From contig OZ245715.1 in the NCBI GenBank assembly GCA_965226965.1, forward strand, positions 2,914,001 through 2,978,000: 64,000 nt of DNA. Reading direction: 5' to 3'. The position numbers were made by a program, and so were the translations under genes. Under the pieces are notes generated by a model. It was not told the DNA's origin, searched no databases, and saw only the letters and a program-made list of their open reading frames with translations. Shown here one piece after another: positions 8,511-16,211 of the stretch. Position 1 is the stretch's first letter, and the number at the start of each line of letters is the position of its first letter. Source of the stretch: Endoryza foliicola (GTDB lineage: Bacteria > Bacteroidota > Bacteroidia > Chitinophagales > Chitinophagaceae).

Positions 8511-9500
8511 TCACCATTCAATAGTAGCAAACTTTCCGCGGCCTCCGGCCAAAATCACTTTCTTTGCTCTGGGAACAACACTGATTACATGAAAAGACAA
8601 CTTGCCGAAATTCTTCCAAGTTTTGCCATTGTCGTTTGAAATATCGACCCCGGAAGTTCCACTACTGATCCATGTTTTCCCAAATACATACTTTACACAA
8701 CTTTTGTATCCACTGGCCAACGAAAACAAGTTCCAATGACTTCCTTTATCAAAACTAACAGCGCAAGCTGCTGCAGTGTCTTTATCATTAGAAAAATCGC
8801 CTCCAACAACAATCAAGGTTGATTTGTGTTGATCAATGGAGTTCGCCCCTGTGCTTTCCGCTCCTTGTTTTAAAGGCAGCACTGTTTTGCTTGTATTGAT
8901 ATAGAAATTAGACGCCTTCCCTCCCGAAACCAATAAGAATGATTTGGGTGAAGTCATGCGAATATTAGTGCCACTCGAAGCAAAAAATGCTTCCCCTTCT
9001 GTTACTTGAATTGAATTTTCTTGCACCAACTTTTTCCAAGTATTTCCGGCATCCGTAGTCGACGCAAAATAAACCTTACCATTAATAGGGTCACCCACCA
9101 CCAATCCGTTTTTGGCGTCAAAAAAGTCAACGGCATCCAAAAACATTCCTTTGGTAGAGTCGGTAAAAACAATTTGCCAGTTTTTGCCTCCATCGTTGGT
9201 TCTCAGAATTTGAGCGGGTTCTGCAATGGCAATGACCAATGCATTGTTCTCATCAAAAGCATGTATGTCTCTGAATTCTCTTTTTTCAAAGCCTTTGATT
9301 TGCTGCCATTGCCAACTAACACCTCCATCCAGTGATTTACCAATAGTTCCGGCGCTACCGCTTGCCCAAATAATGGATTTAGAAACAGCATGTAACCCCC
9401 TAAACGAGGCTGTTGTTCCTGAAGATAACTCAGTGATTTTTTGTGAAAAAAGGCAGCTACTGAGTAAAAGCGCTGCCCCCAATAATCTTAACTTAATCAT
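8511..9500 (-). CDS. Exported BNR-repeat (Ycf48-like) beta-propeller protein
   Basis: 329 residues. The N-terminus is a signal peptide; LSSC at 13-16 is an acceptable lipobox, so it may be a lipoprotein, though cleavage after LFSQ is also possible. The body has repeated Asp-box-type motifs (SLDGGVSWQW, TNDGGKNWQ, TTDAGNTWK, SNDNGKTWK), as in sialidase-type and Ycf48/HCF136 propellers. In Bacteroidota these are often labelled oxidoreductase without proof. It follows the rhodanese-thioredoxin gene with a 4-base gap, so the two are co-transcribed; assembly or repair of a periplasmic redox protein is an inferred role. Confidence 0.85.
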   Translation of the reverse strand: MIKLRLLGAALLLSSCLFSQKITELSSGTTASFRGLHAVSKSIIWASGSAGTIGKSLDGGVSWQWQQIKGFEKREFRDIHAFDENNALVIAIAEPAQILRTNDGGKNWQIVFTDSTKGMFLDAVDFFDAKNGLVVGDPINGKVYFASTTDAGNTWKKLVQENSIQVTEGEAFFASSGTNIRMTSPKSFLLVSGGKASNFYINTSKTVLPLKQGAESTGANSIDQHKSTLIVVGGDFSNDKDTAAACAVSFDKGSHWNLFSLASGYKSCVKYVFGKTWISSGTSGVDISNDNGKTWKNFGKLSFHVISVVPRAKKVILAGGRGKFATIEW

Positions 9501-9504
9501 GGTA

Positions 9505-10185
9505 CTATTGTATCGCTTTTAGTAAGTCTTCCTTCGAAACAATTCCTTGATGGCGCCATACCTCTTTTCCATTCTTATATACTATAAATACCGGAAGGGC
9601 TTCTACTTTTTCTTGTTTCATAATGTCATTGTCTTTGCCGCCATCAACTTTCACCAATTTGAATTGGTTGCCGTTGGTTTTGATCAAATCAGCGAGAACA
9701 GGCTCCATTTTTTTGCAAGGGGGACACCATTCCGCGCCAAAATCCACCAATACCACCGAATTACTGTTTATTGCTTTTTGATAGTCGGTAGAAGTCATTT
9801 GAGGACCGGTGTTAGCTCCTTCTACCGGCATTCCCGCGGCTTTCCAAGCCATCATTCCTCCTTTCAATTCAACAACTGAATAGCCTTTTCCTCGCAACAT
9901 GCCGGCAGCAGCAGCGCTTCTACCACCCGATAAACAATAGACGTATACTTTCTGCTCTTTATTCAAATACTGCGTGCGATCGTTGAATTGTGCTTTATTG
10001 TTCCAATCGGCTTGCAATGCACCTTTGATGTGACCCGATTTGAACTCTTCAGCTGTTCGAACATCTAAAATCTGAATATTCTTTTGCTGAATACCGGAAT
10101 TAAAATCGGTTGGGGGAACCTGGTCTTGTGCAGATGCGCACGAAACCATTACGATGGTTAATAGTAGGAACGAAATCAGTTTCAT
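9505..10185 (-). CDS. Exported rhodanese-thioredoxin fusion protein
   Basis: 226 residues: a lipoprotein-type signal (VSC, Cys16), a rhodanese domain at about 25-122 with the active loop CLSGGRS starting at Cys84, and a thioredoxin domain at about 130-226 with WCPPCK (Cys154, Cys157) and cis-Pro198. WCPPC is the active site of TlpA/ResA-like and some DsbD-like domains and suggests a reductant. The fusion joins sulfur transfer to thiol-disulfide exchange in one envelope protein: the thioredoxin part could reduce the persulfide formed on the rhodanese cysteine. This is inference. It is the first gene of a two-gene unit with the BNR protein. Confidence 0.93.
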   Translation of the reverse strand: MKLISFLLLTIVMVSCASAQDQVPPTDFNSGIQQKNIQILDVRTAEEFKSGHIKGALQADWNNKAQFNDRTQYLNKEQKVYVYCLSGGRSAAAAGMLRGKGYSVVELKGGMMAWKAAGMPVEGANTGPQMTSTDYQKAINSNSVVLVDFGAEWCPPCKKMEPVLADLIKTNGNQFKLVKVDGGKDNDIMKQEKVEALPVFIVYKNGKEVWRHQGIVSKEDLLKAIQ

Positions 10186-10224
10186 GAACTAAAATTACGA
10201 AGTAGCATGTATATAAAACAAAAA

Positions 10225-10256
10225 TCCCGCCTCTTTGGAGGCGGGACAATTTTTTC
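10225..10256. terminator. Strong stem, terminator of the minus-strand unit to its right
   Basis: TCCCGCCTC (10225-10233) pairs perfectly with GAGGCGGGA (10238-10246) around a 4-base loop. On the minus strand it is followed by TTTTTGTTTT. On the plus strand it is followed by CAATTTTTT. No plus-strand gene lies to its left, so its main user should be a minus-strand transcript coming from 10293-10720. Confidence 0.8.
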
Positions 10257-10292
10257 AGTCGATCTACCATTAAGTCTTCGTCGGCATTAGAT

Positions 10293-10610
10293 TCAATTCC
10301 ATTTTGGTTTCAAGGATGATGACCGGGTTTGGTTCATAAGATTGGTGGATTCGGATTTCTTTGGATCTTGGACGTTTGGTTTCAAGGATTTTAGGACGGT
10401 TTCGATTTCTCGATAGCTATTGGATCTTCGTTTTTCTTGGATCTTGGACTTGTCCGGTTTTAAACTTGATATTGGATTCGGACTTGGATTTTGGATCGGA
10501 TTTCTTAGGATGTTTTGGACCGTTGTAACTGATACAAAAGTAGTGTACAGTTTCTTACCCGCATAGAGCAAATCTGCTCCTTTTTCAGGCTTCAGATTTC
10601 TACCTCCCAT
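10293..10610 (-). CDS. Possible small low-complexity protein, or non-coding C-rich RNA
   Basis: An open frame of 105 residues, Lys/Ser/Asn/Pro-rich, with four LKP units (NLKPEK, SLKPDK, SLKPNV, SLKPKW). The first 35 residues look like an ordinary protein; the rest is low in complexity. At DNA level the minus strand carries ATCCAA/GTCCAA/ATCCGA hexamers every 8-15 bases, is C-rich and very poor in G, unlike any neighbour. A TATGTTTG box upstream and a strong terminator downstream show that the strand is probably transcribed. I do not recognise the protein. It could be real, or the DNA could work as RNA, for example as a Rho loading tract. Confidence 0.35.
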   Translation of the reverse strand: MGGRNLKPEKGADLLYAGKKLYTTFVSVTTVQNILRNPIQNPSPNPISSLKPDKSKIQEKRRSNSYREIETVLKSLKPNVQDPKKSESTNLMNQTRSSSLKPKWN

Positions 10611-10713
10611 TTCGTATTCTTCACGAATTTTGCTCGAAATACTACGTTGTATTAGTTCGTATAAATACGTGATTTGACCGATTCCTAAGAGTTTTCTTCA
10701 TTTTTATTCTAAG

Positions 10714-10721
10714 CAAACATA
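10714..10721 (-). promoter_or_regulatory. -7 box upstream of the C-rich minus-strand unit
   Basis: CAAACATA on the plus strand reads TATGTTTG on the minus strand, an exact TAnnTTTG match, about 100 bases upstream of the ATG at 10610. No clear -33 element. Confidence 0.4.
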
Positions 10722-10742
10722 CCCCTATACAGGTTTTTTCGG

Positions 10743-10779
10743 AACGTTTCCCATTTATGGAATGGGGAAGCGTTTTTTT
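10743..10779 (+). terminator. Orphan plus-strand terminator-like hairpin
   Basis: CGTTTCCCATT and AATGGGGAAGCG form an 11-bp stem with one G bulge and a TATGG-type loop, followed by seven T at 10773-10779. There is no annotated plus-strand gene to its left within 2 kb, so the transcript it would end is unknown; an antisense RNA to the C-rich unit is one option. Confidence 0.55.
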
Positions 10780-11038
10780 AAGCCTATTATTTTACCCAAT
10801 CTCCCTAGTTACTGCCGAATGGAAGAAAATTCAGAAATGAAAGAAAGTCGGTAACTCAATACCTGTCTGGCTTTTCATGAGGAATGTAGTTTTTACTAAC
10901 AGCGGGGGTTACCGTAGTTTCTTAGCAAACATCGTATTTTATGCAAAAGGTTAAAAAAGTACTAATACTGAATATAAAATATCATTACAATATAAGAGCT
11001 TTCGTATACGATTAAAGGTTAGATAAAATATCCGAACT
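10780..11038. other. Intergenic region before the membrane protein gene
   Basis: Together with 10611-10779 this makes about 430 bases without a credible gene. From 10780 on I see only AT-rich sequence with no long hairpin, no exact TAnnTTTG box close to the GTG at 11039 and no RNA family that I recognise. Confidence 0.5.
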
Positions 11039-11686
11039 GTGAAAGCCGAAATCTACAATATCGTTTCAATTGCCGCTAGCATTGCATATTTCATTCCTAT
11101 TCTATTACTGGCTATCAAAAAAATGTGGAAGCAAACTCCACTCTTGCTTTTTTCCTGTTACTGGCTCCTTACCGGAATAATCAACATCATGGATCGAGTT
11201 CCGGGTATTCCCCGCGAAACACTACAGATGGTGACACTTGTATACAATATGTTCGATATTCCCATCATTTTATTCATACTAGGGATTGCTACACAGTATA
11301 GTTTCATAAAAACCATTACAAAATTCGCGGCTCCGGGTTTGTTGGCTATGCAGTTGTTGTTTTTCATTGTACAAGGATGGCAGTATGAGGCCGCTAAATA
11401 TACTCTGGCCATTGGGCTTTTGATCGTACTTTTTGTTGTGTTGGCTGAAATCGCCCAATACATGATGAAGTTAGAACACTCAGCATCGGAAAATGCGATG
11501 ATTTATATTTACATCGCCTTGTTATTCGCATATGGAACCTTTATCGTGATCTATATTTTCGACTACGTAATAAAAGTTGCCGGAACAGATATTGATAATT
11601 TTCTGATCTACTATATATCCTCTCTGATAGCAATAATAATTGCCTCCTTTGCATACATGAAACATAAAGAAAGAAAATACATCTAA
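11039..11686 (+). CDS. Multi-pass membrane protein of unknown function
   Basis: 215 residues beginning at GTG (11039). Hydrophobicity shows six or seven membrane segments (about 6-24, 34-50, 62-84, 92-112, 120-138, 151-175, 183-206), with short loops and a basic C-terminal tail KHKERK. There are no charged residues typical of transport motifs and no known catalytic motif. Similar seven-segment proteins without function are common in Chitinophagaceae. It overlaps the end of the convergent small gene by 4 bases. Confidence 0.75.
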   Translation: MKAEIYNIVSIAASIAYFIPILLLAIKKMWKQTPLLLFSCYWLLTGIINIMDRVPGIPRETLQMVTLVYNMFDIPIILFILGIATQYSFIKTITKFAAPGLLAMQLLFFIVQGWQYEAAKYTLAIGLLIVLFVVLAEIAQYMMKLEHSASENAMIYIYIALLFAYGTFIVIYIFDYVIKVAGTDIDNFLIYYISSLIAIIIASFAYMKHKERKYI

Positions 11687-11970
11687 GAGAAAGATGTTTT
11701 CTGAAGTGGCAGCACAATGAATAATTTAGAGTGTTGCGTTTTGAAATGTAAAGAGTACGCACCATTTTTAAGGTACGATGTAGGAAGAATGAATTCTTGT
11801 TCGTCTTTGTTCAGTTGTATTTGCTGCTCCAACACCATTTCACCATGTATGTTGTATAAAAACAACCACCCCAATTCTACTTGAACGGGTTTTATTTTCA
11901 GCTTACACAAAGCTGAAAAAGGATTGTTTACAATCTCAACAATACTATTGCTATAATTTATTACAGACAT
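11683..11970 (-). CDS. Small protein resembling a T9SS sorting-tail domain
   Basis: 95 residues from the ATG at 11970; a GTG three codons upstream is an alternative. The second half (LFLYNIHGEMVLEQQ, then an Asn/Lys/Asp turn, then LKNGAYSLHF and a final strand) has the strand order and key Gly/Asn positions of type A C-terminal sorting domains of the type IX secretion system. However there is no signal peptide and no cargo domain, so it cannot be a normal T9SS substrate. It may be a stand-alone beta-sandwich. The similarity is by eye only. Confidence 0.55.
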   Translation of the reverse strand: MSVINYSNSIVEIVNNPFSALCKLKIKPVQVELGWLFLYNIHGEMVLEQQIQLNKDEQEFILPTSYLKNGAYSLHFKTQHSKLFIVLPLQKTSFS

Positions 11971-12090
11971 TGTTTTCACTTTTCATCAGATACGTACTAA
12001 GTTAAATGCTTCGATGTGAACTTGAACTTAAAATTGACATACTAAGGAATAATACTTAGGAAAATTTAGTTGGGACTAAGAAGGGGAGAC

Positions 12091-12354
12091 CTATTCATCC
12101 TCTTCTTCGTATGCATCCCATCCTTCATAAAATACCGTCATGAATTCCTTCACTTTTTCATCGGTCATACATTCTATGATATCGTGCATGTTATCCGACT
12201 TTTTTTTCCAGTCGTATTCCAGTACCTGACCATATTTTTTGATATATACACAATGATCTGTTTCAACTGTTACTTCAATAACGGTAACAGCTGAATCCGG
12301 CTTTTCTTGTATTAAGTAAAAGCAACGGGGCTCCAATAATGAATACGAATACAT
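12091..12354 (-). CDS. Small acidic protein of unknown function
   Basis: 87 residues from the ATG at 12354; a GTG two codons earlier is possible. The first half reads as a beta-rich segment (CFYLIQEK, TVIEVTVET, CVYIKKYGQVLEY), the second as a helix ending in an acidic tail YEEEDE. No domain is recognised. Codon pattern and sensible composition support a real gene; the opposite-strand frame at the same place is hydrophobic nonsense. It stands alone between two AT-rich gaps. Confidence 0.6.
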   Translation of the reverse strand: MYSYSLLEPRCFYLIQEKPDSAVTVIEVTVETDHCVYIKKYGQVLEYDWKKKSDNMHDIIECMTDEKVKEFMTVFYEGWDAYEEEDE

Positions 12355-12560
12355 ACACACTCCAGTTTAAATGGTTAAATAGAAATACAGCACAGAGTGG
12401 GTTAGTAAGTTGTAAGAATTAATGGGGAGTAGTAGTAACTGATGGAAGTCAAATTTAGTTCAAAATCTGATTCCCCAAGACTTTCTTCGGGTATTTTACA
12501 ATTATTTTTGACTTATCGTAAATTGATTGTAAATCAACTAGTTAGAGCGAGTGTTGTTTT

Positions 12561-13514
12561 TTAAATCAAGATAGATTCTGCAGTTGATTGATCCTGATTT
12601 AGTTGTGCTTTTAAGGCATCTAAACCGGCAAATTTTTGCTCATTTCGAATAAAATCGATCAATTCTACTCTAATAAATTGATCGTAAATATCTTGATTGA
12701 ATTGAAAGAGATTAACTTCTATCACTTTGTTCATTCCTCCTACAGTTGGGCGTATTCCAATATTCATCATTCCTTTCAATTTTACGGGATTTTCTTGTGT
12801 GGTATACGCTTTAGTTTGAACAGTTGCTTTCACTGCGTATACGCCGTTACTTGGAATGAGTTTATCGGGAGAAACAATGTTTAAGTTGGCAGTTGGAAAT
12901 CCAATGGTTCGTCCAAGTTGGTTTCCTTTTACCACTAATCCTTCAAAAAAATAAGGATACCCGAGAAGGGTTCTGGCTTCACGTACCAAACCTTTGCCCA
13001 AGGCTTCTCTAATACGGGTTGAGCTAATGGCATTTGCTTCCAGAACTTGGGCAGGAATTTCTTTCAATTGATATCGATAGATCGATTGAAGTTGTTCAAG
13101 CAAGGCAAAGTTGCCGGATCTGTTTGCACCAAATCGGTGGTCGTAACCTATTATAATTGCTTGGGGAGAAAAATACCGCACTAAAAAATCACGAACATAG
13201 GAGGTAGCGTCCATTTTGGCAAACGTTTCAGTGAAGGGGATGATTACCAAATGATCAATACCTGCTTTTCTCAATAAAAGAATACGTTCTTCTAAAGTGG
13301 TTAATAAACTGAGCGGTTGGCCGGAATGAGAAACAATATGCCTCGGATGAGGGTGAAAACTTATTAAAACTGAAGTGCCTCCGATAGCGGCGGCCTCTTT
13401 TTTCAGTTGATTTAAAATGTATTCATGACCCAGATGAACGCCATCGAAGGTTCCAATGGTAATTACTGCCTTTTGAAACTGTGGTAAATCGTTTATTCCG
13501 TAATGAACTTGCAT
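12561..13514 (-). CDS. ribF: Bifunctional riboflavin kinase / FAD synthetase
   Basis: 317 residues, normal length. The N-terminal nucleotidyltransferase domain has GTFDGVHLGH (21-30) and the ISSTRIREAL motif of FMN adenylyltransferases. The C-terminal riboflavin kinase domain has GRTIGFPTANL followed by NGVYAV. It phosphorylates riboflavin to FMN and adenylates it to FAD in the cytoplasm, supplying flavoenzymes such as TrxB and MurB encoded in this window. It is divergent from purM with 118 bases between them, and a TAATTTTG box lies 10 bases from its start. Confidence 0.96.
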   Translation of the reverse strand: MQVHYGINDLPQFQKAVITIGTFDGVHLGHEYILNQLKKEAAAIGGTSVLISFHPHPRHIVSHSGQPLSLLTTLEERILLLRKAGIDHLVIIPFTETFAKMDATSYVRDFLVRYFSPQAIIIGYDHRFGANRSGNFALLEQLQSIYRYQLKEIPAQVLEANAISSTRIREALGKGLVREARTLLGYPYFFEGLVVKGNQLGRTIGFPTANLNIVSPDKLIPSNGVYAVKATVQTKAYTTQENPVKLKGMMNIGIRPTVGGMNKVIEVNLFQFNQDIYDQFIRVELIDFIRNEQKFAGLDALKAQLNQDQSTAESILI

Positions 13515-13524
13515 ATTGGGGTTG

Positions 13525-13532
13525 CAAAATTA
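13525..13532 (-). promoter_or_regulatory. -7 promoter box of ribF
   Basis: CAAAATTA reads TAATTTTG on the minus strand, ending 10 bases before the ribF ATG; the mRNA leader would be only about 6 bases. No clear -33 box. Confidence 0.5.
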
Positions 13533-13632
13533 CTTAAACCTGCATTAACGTGAAAGAATAGTGAAAAACTGACTTGAATTTATTTTCGGAGACAAGGAAA
13601 AATGGCGGACATTTGCCACCTAATTCACCAAT

Positions 13633-14844
13633 ATGAGCTTGTATTCCAAAAGAGGGGTTTCAGCCCAAAAAGAAGAGGTACATAAGGCGGTTGAAAAACT
13701 AGACCAGGGGCTATTTGCACACGCATTTTGCAAGATTTACCCCGATTTTCTCACCGGTGATGCCAATTGGGTGAATTTAATGCATGCCGACGGGGCCGGC
13801 ACCAAAAGCATCTTAGCTTATTTGTATTGGAAAGAAACGGGCGATAAATCGGTTTGGAAAGGAATTGCACAAGACGCAGTGGTGATGAATCTTGACGACC
13901 TTCTTTGTGTAGGAATTAACGATAATTTACTCTTCAGTTCCACCATCGATCGCAACAAACGACTAATACCCGGTGAAGTGCTGGAAGAAATCATCAATGG
14001 TACGCAAGAATTATTCGACGAACTCAAAACTTATGGAGTAAATATTCATTATTTGGGAGGCGAAACAGCTGATGTGGGCGACGTTGTTCGTACGATAGCT
14101 GTGAATGGCACAATGACCGCCAGATGGCCCAAAGAAAAATTGGTAACAAACAATGATATTGCTCCTGGACAAGTTATCGTAGGATTTGCTAGCTCCGGTA
14201 AAACAAAGTATGAGTCTGCTTATAACAGTGGAATTGCTAGCAATGGGTTAACAAGCGCTCGTCACGACGCTTTGTCTAAATGGTATGCATCCGAATTTCC
14301 GGAATCTTTTGATAATGGATTAGACCAAAACGTTGTATATATCGGCCCTTATCGATTCACGGATAAAATTCCCACAAACTACATCGAGCAGGCTACAGCC
14401 ACCGAAAAAGAACTTGTAAAAGATTTGACCGTTGGAGACTTACTTCTTAGTCCTACAAGAACCTTCGCACCTTTGGTAAAGGGACTGCTCTCCGAAATGT
14501 TTTCCGATGTGAAGGGCATGATACATTGCTCCGGTGGAGGACAAACCAAGTGTATGAAATACCTACCCGGTAACTTCAGAATCGTAAAAGACAACTTAAT
14601 GAAAGCACCGGTTATATTTCCCATGCTTCAGGATGCATCGGGAAGTGATGATCGGGAAATGTATCAAGTATTCAATATGGGACATCGCTTGGAAGTATTT
14701 ACCACCGAAAAAGCCGCTGTTGGAATGATTCAAATGGCGCAATCACTTGGTATTGAGGCTCAAATAGTAGGAAGGGTAGAAGCTTCAGAAAACAAAAAAT
14801 TGGAACTTCATAGCCCTTCTGGAACAATTGAATATCTCTATTGA
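13633..14844 (+). CDS. purM: Phosphoribosylformylglycinamidine cyclo-ligase, Bacteroidota type
   Basis: 403 residues, longer than the 345 of E. coli PurM but usual for Bacteroidota. It begins with the RGVSAQKEEVHKAV segment and carries the ATP/FGAM loop HADGAGTKS, the metal/phosphate segment QDAVVMNLDDLLCVG, GGETADVGD and the late GHRLEVF motif of the PurM/PurL/ThiL/SelD fold. It closes the imidazole ring of AIR in purine synthesis. It stands alone with no pur neighbours, so it is likely regulated by itself. Confidence 0.93.
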   Translation: MSLYSKRGVSAQKEEVHKAVEKLDQGLFAHAFCKIYPDFLTGDANWVNLMHADGAGTKSILAYLYWKETGDKSVWKGIAQDAVVMNLDDLLCVGINDNLLFSSTIDRNKRLIPGEVLEEIINGTQELFDELKTYGVNIHYLGGETADVGDVVRTIAVNGTMTARWPKEKLVTNNDIAPGQVIVGFASSGKTKYESAYNSGIASNGLTSARHDALSKWYASEFPESFDNGLDQNVVYIGPYRFTDKIPTNYIEQATATEKELVKDLTVGDLLLSPTRTFAPLVKGLLSEMFSDVKGMIHCSGGGQTKCMKYLPGNFRIVKDNLMKAPVIFPMLQDASGSDDREMYQVFNMGHRLEVFTTEKAAVGMIQMAQSLGIEAQIVGRVEASENKKLELHSPSGTIEYLY

Positions 14845-15236
14845 TAATCAGTCTTTTATAAAGATTGATGAGAATTGATAGGACAGCTATTCACAACAGT
14901 GAAAAAATTTCCGCAACTTTTTTTTAAAAAAAATCGGTTTTCGCACAATAATGTTAAAAAAACTGAAAATGACGCCCGTATTGGGTTACATTCGATTTGA
15001 ATAGGTATTAACACTACCGGTTTAAGGGAAAAACTGGGGTAAGTGGGGAGTTAAAGGAGTTGAAAGGCTATGAATTCTCAAATTTGATGTTTACATTTGT
15101 CCATACGGTTTAATGGATTGGACGCTTTTAACAGCCTGTTAGCAAGGGCTTTGCAACCTACCTTGAACATACTTAGTCTTTAGATTGTTGATCCTGTACC
15201 CACCATTCGGTCACAGTCATAACTTTTATTACGAAT
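14845..15236. other. Long leader / control region before rpoD
   Basis: 392 bases without a gene. Right after purM a 10-bp stem (14847-14856 with 14860-14869) lacks a T tract and so is not a clear terminator. A T8A8 stretch lies near 14919-14936. TACATTTG at 15092-15099 is an exact -7 match that would give rpoD a leader of about 135 bases. The leader is moderately structured, but I recognise no riboswitch. Confidence 0.45.
15092..15099 (+). promoter_or_regulatory. -7 box for rpoD
   Basis: TACATTTG matches TAnnTTTG exactly, 137 bases before the rpoD ATG. A -33 element with correct spacing is not obvious. Confidence 0.4.
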
Positions 15237-16094
15237 ATGAGACAGCTCAAAATTGCTACCCAGATCACCAATCGCGACTCGCAGGCAGTAGAAAAGTATC
15301 TTCAGGAAATCTCTAAGATTTCGATGATCACTCCCGAAGAGGAGACAGTACTTGCCCAGCGCATTAAAATGGGAGATCAGAGAGCATTAGACAAGTTAGT
15401 ACAGGCGAACCTTCGTTTCGTTGTATCTGTAGCAAAACATTATCAACACCAAGGTTTATCATTGAGCGATTTGATTAATGAAGGAAATTTAGGTTTGATT
15501 AAAGCGGCACAACGTTTTGATGAAACAAAAGGTTTCAAATTCATCTCTTACGCTGTTTGGTGGATTCGTCAGTCGATTCTTCAGGCTTTGGCCGAGCAAG
15601 GACGTCTGGTTCGTCTTCCACAAAACAAGATCGGAACTTACAATAAAGCAAACAAAGCTTATATGGCTTTCGAACAAGAACACGAACGCGAGCCATCTAC
15701 TGAAGAGTTAGCTGAATTGTTGGAAATGAGTGAAACAGAAATCAATAATATTTTCCAAAGTAATACACGTCACACCAGCTTAGATGCTCCTGTTCACGAA
15801 GCAGAAGACGTAGCCATGGGTGATTTATTAGAAGGCGCCGACGATACCGATGACGATGTGATGAAAGATTCACTCCGAAACGAAATTCGCCGTGTGTTGA
15901 AATCTTTAAGTCCACGTGAAGCTGAAATTGTAAATGCTTATTTTGGTTTGGATGGCGAAAATGGCGTTACAATTGAGCAAATTGGTCAGAAATACGATCT
16001 TACCAAAGAACGTATTCGTCAGATCAAAGAAAGAGCTATCAAGCGTCTGCAAAAAGCACGCTATAGCAATGCTCTGAAAGCTTATTTGGGTTAA
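15237..16094 (+). CDS. rpoD: Primary RNA polymerase sigma factor
   Basis: 285 residues, the short form typical for Bacteroidota, with no region 1.1. Region 1.2 begins with DSQAVEKYLQEI. Region 2 is complete (ANLRFVVSVAK, GNLGLIKAAQRFD, FKFISYAVWWIRQSI for -10 binding). Region 3 includes the acidic DAPVHEAEDVAMGDLLE. Region 4 has the helix-turn-helix VTIEQIGQKYDLTKERIRQIKERAIKRL, written here in parts: VTIEQIGQKYDL and TKERIRQIKERA. It directs RNA polymerase to the TAnnTTTG promoters found through this window. It has a long leader and its own terminator. Confidence 0.97.
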   Translation: MRQLKIATQITNRDSQAVEKYLQEISKISMITPEEETVLAQRIKMGDQRALDKLVQANLRFVVSVAKHYQHQGLSLSDLINEGNLGLIKAAQRFDETKGFKFISYAVWWIRQSILQALAEQGRLVRLPQNKIGTYNKANKAYMAFEQEHEREPSTEELAELLEMSETEINNIFQSNTRHTSLDAPVHEAEDVAMGDLLEGADDTDDDVMKDSLRNEIRRVLKSLSPREAEIVNAYFGLDGENGVTIEQIGQKYDLTKERIRQIKERAIKRLQKARYSNALKAYLG

Positions 16095-16116
16095 ATTTTA
16101 ATGGGTTATAGTACCG

Positions 16117-16147
16117 TCCCGTCGGAGTTTCCGACGGGATTTTTTTT
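16117..16147 (+). terminator. Intrinsic terminator of rpoD
   Basis: TCCCGTCGG (16117-16125) pairs perfectly with CCGACGGGA (16131-16139) around AGTTT, followed by eight T. Confidence 0.93.
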
Positions 16148-16173
16148 GCCTCTATTTTAACAATTATCATCCT

Positions 16174-16203
16174 TTTGATGTTTAGTTTAGAATGGTAACT
16201 TTG
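16174..16203 (+). promoter_or_regulatory. Complete Bacteroidota promoter of the DUF4249 gene
   Basis: TTTG (16174-16177), an 18-base spacer and TAACTTTG (16196-16203) match both consensus elements. The box ends 8 bases before the ATG, so the start of transcription should fall within about five bases of the start codon. Confidence 0.75.
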
Positions 16204-16211
16204 CCCCTGAT

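Noticed and set aside
12070..12294. 74-residue plus-strand frame over the small acidic gene
   Set aside because: It is the reverse shadow of the minus-strand gene, with a hydrophobic, Phe/Ile-rich composition and no start signal.
14847..14869. 10-bp hairpin directly after purM as a terminator
   Set aside because: No T tract follows, and one pair is G-T, so it is not called an intrinsic terminator.
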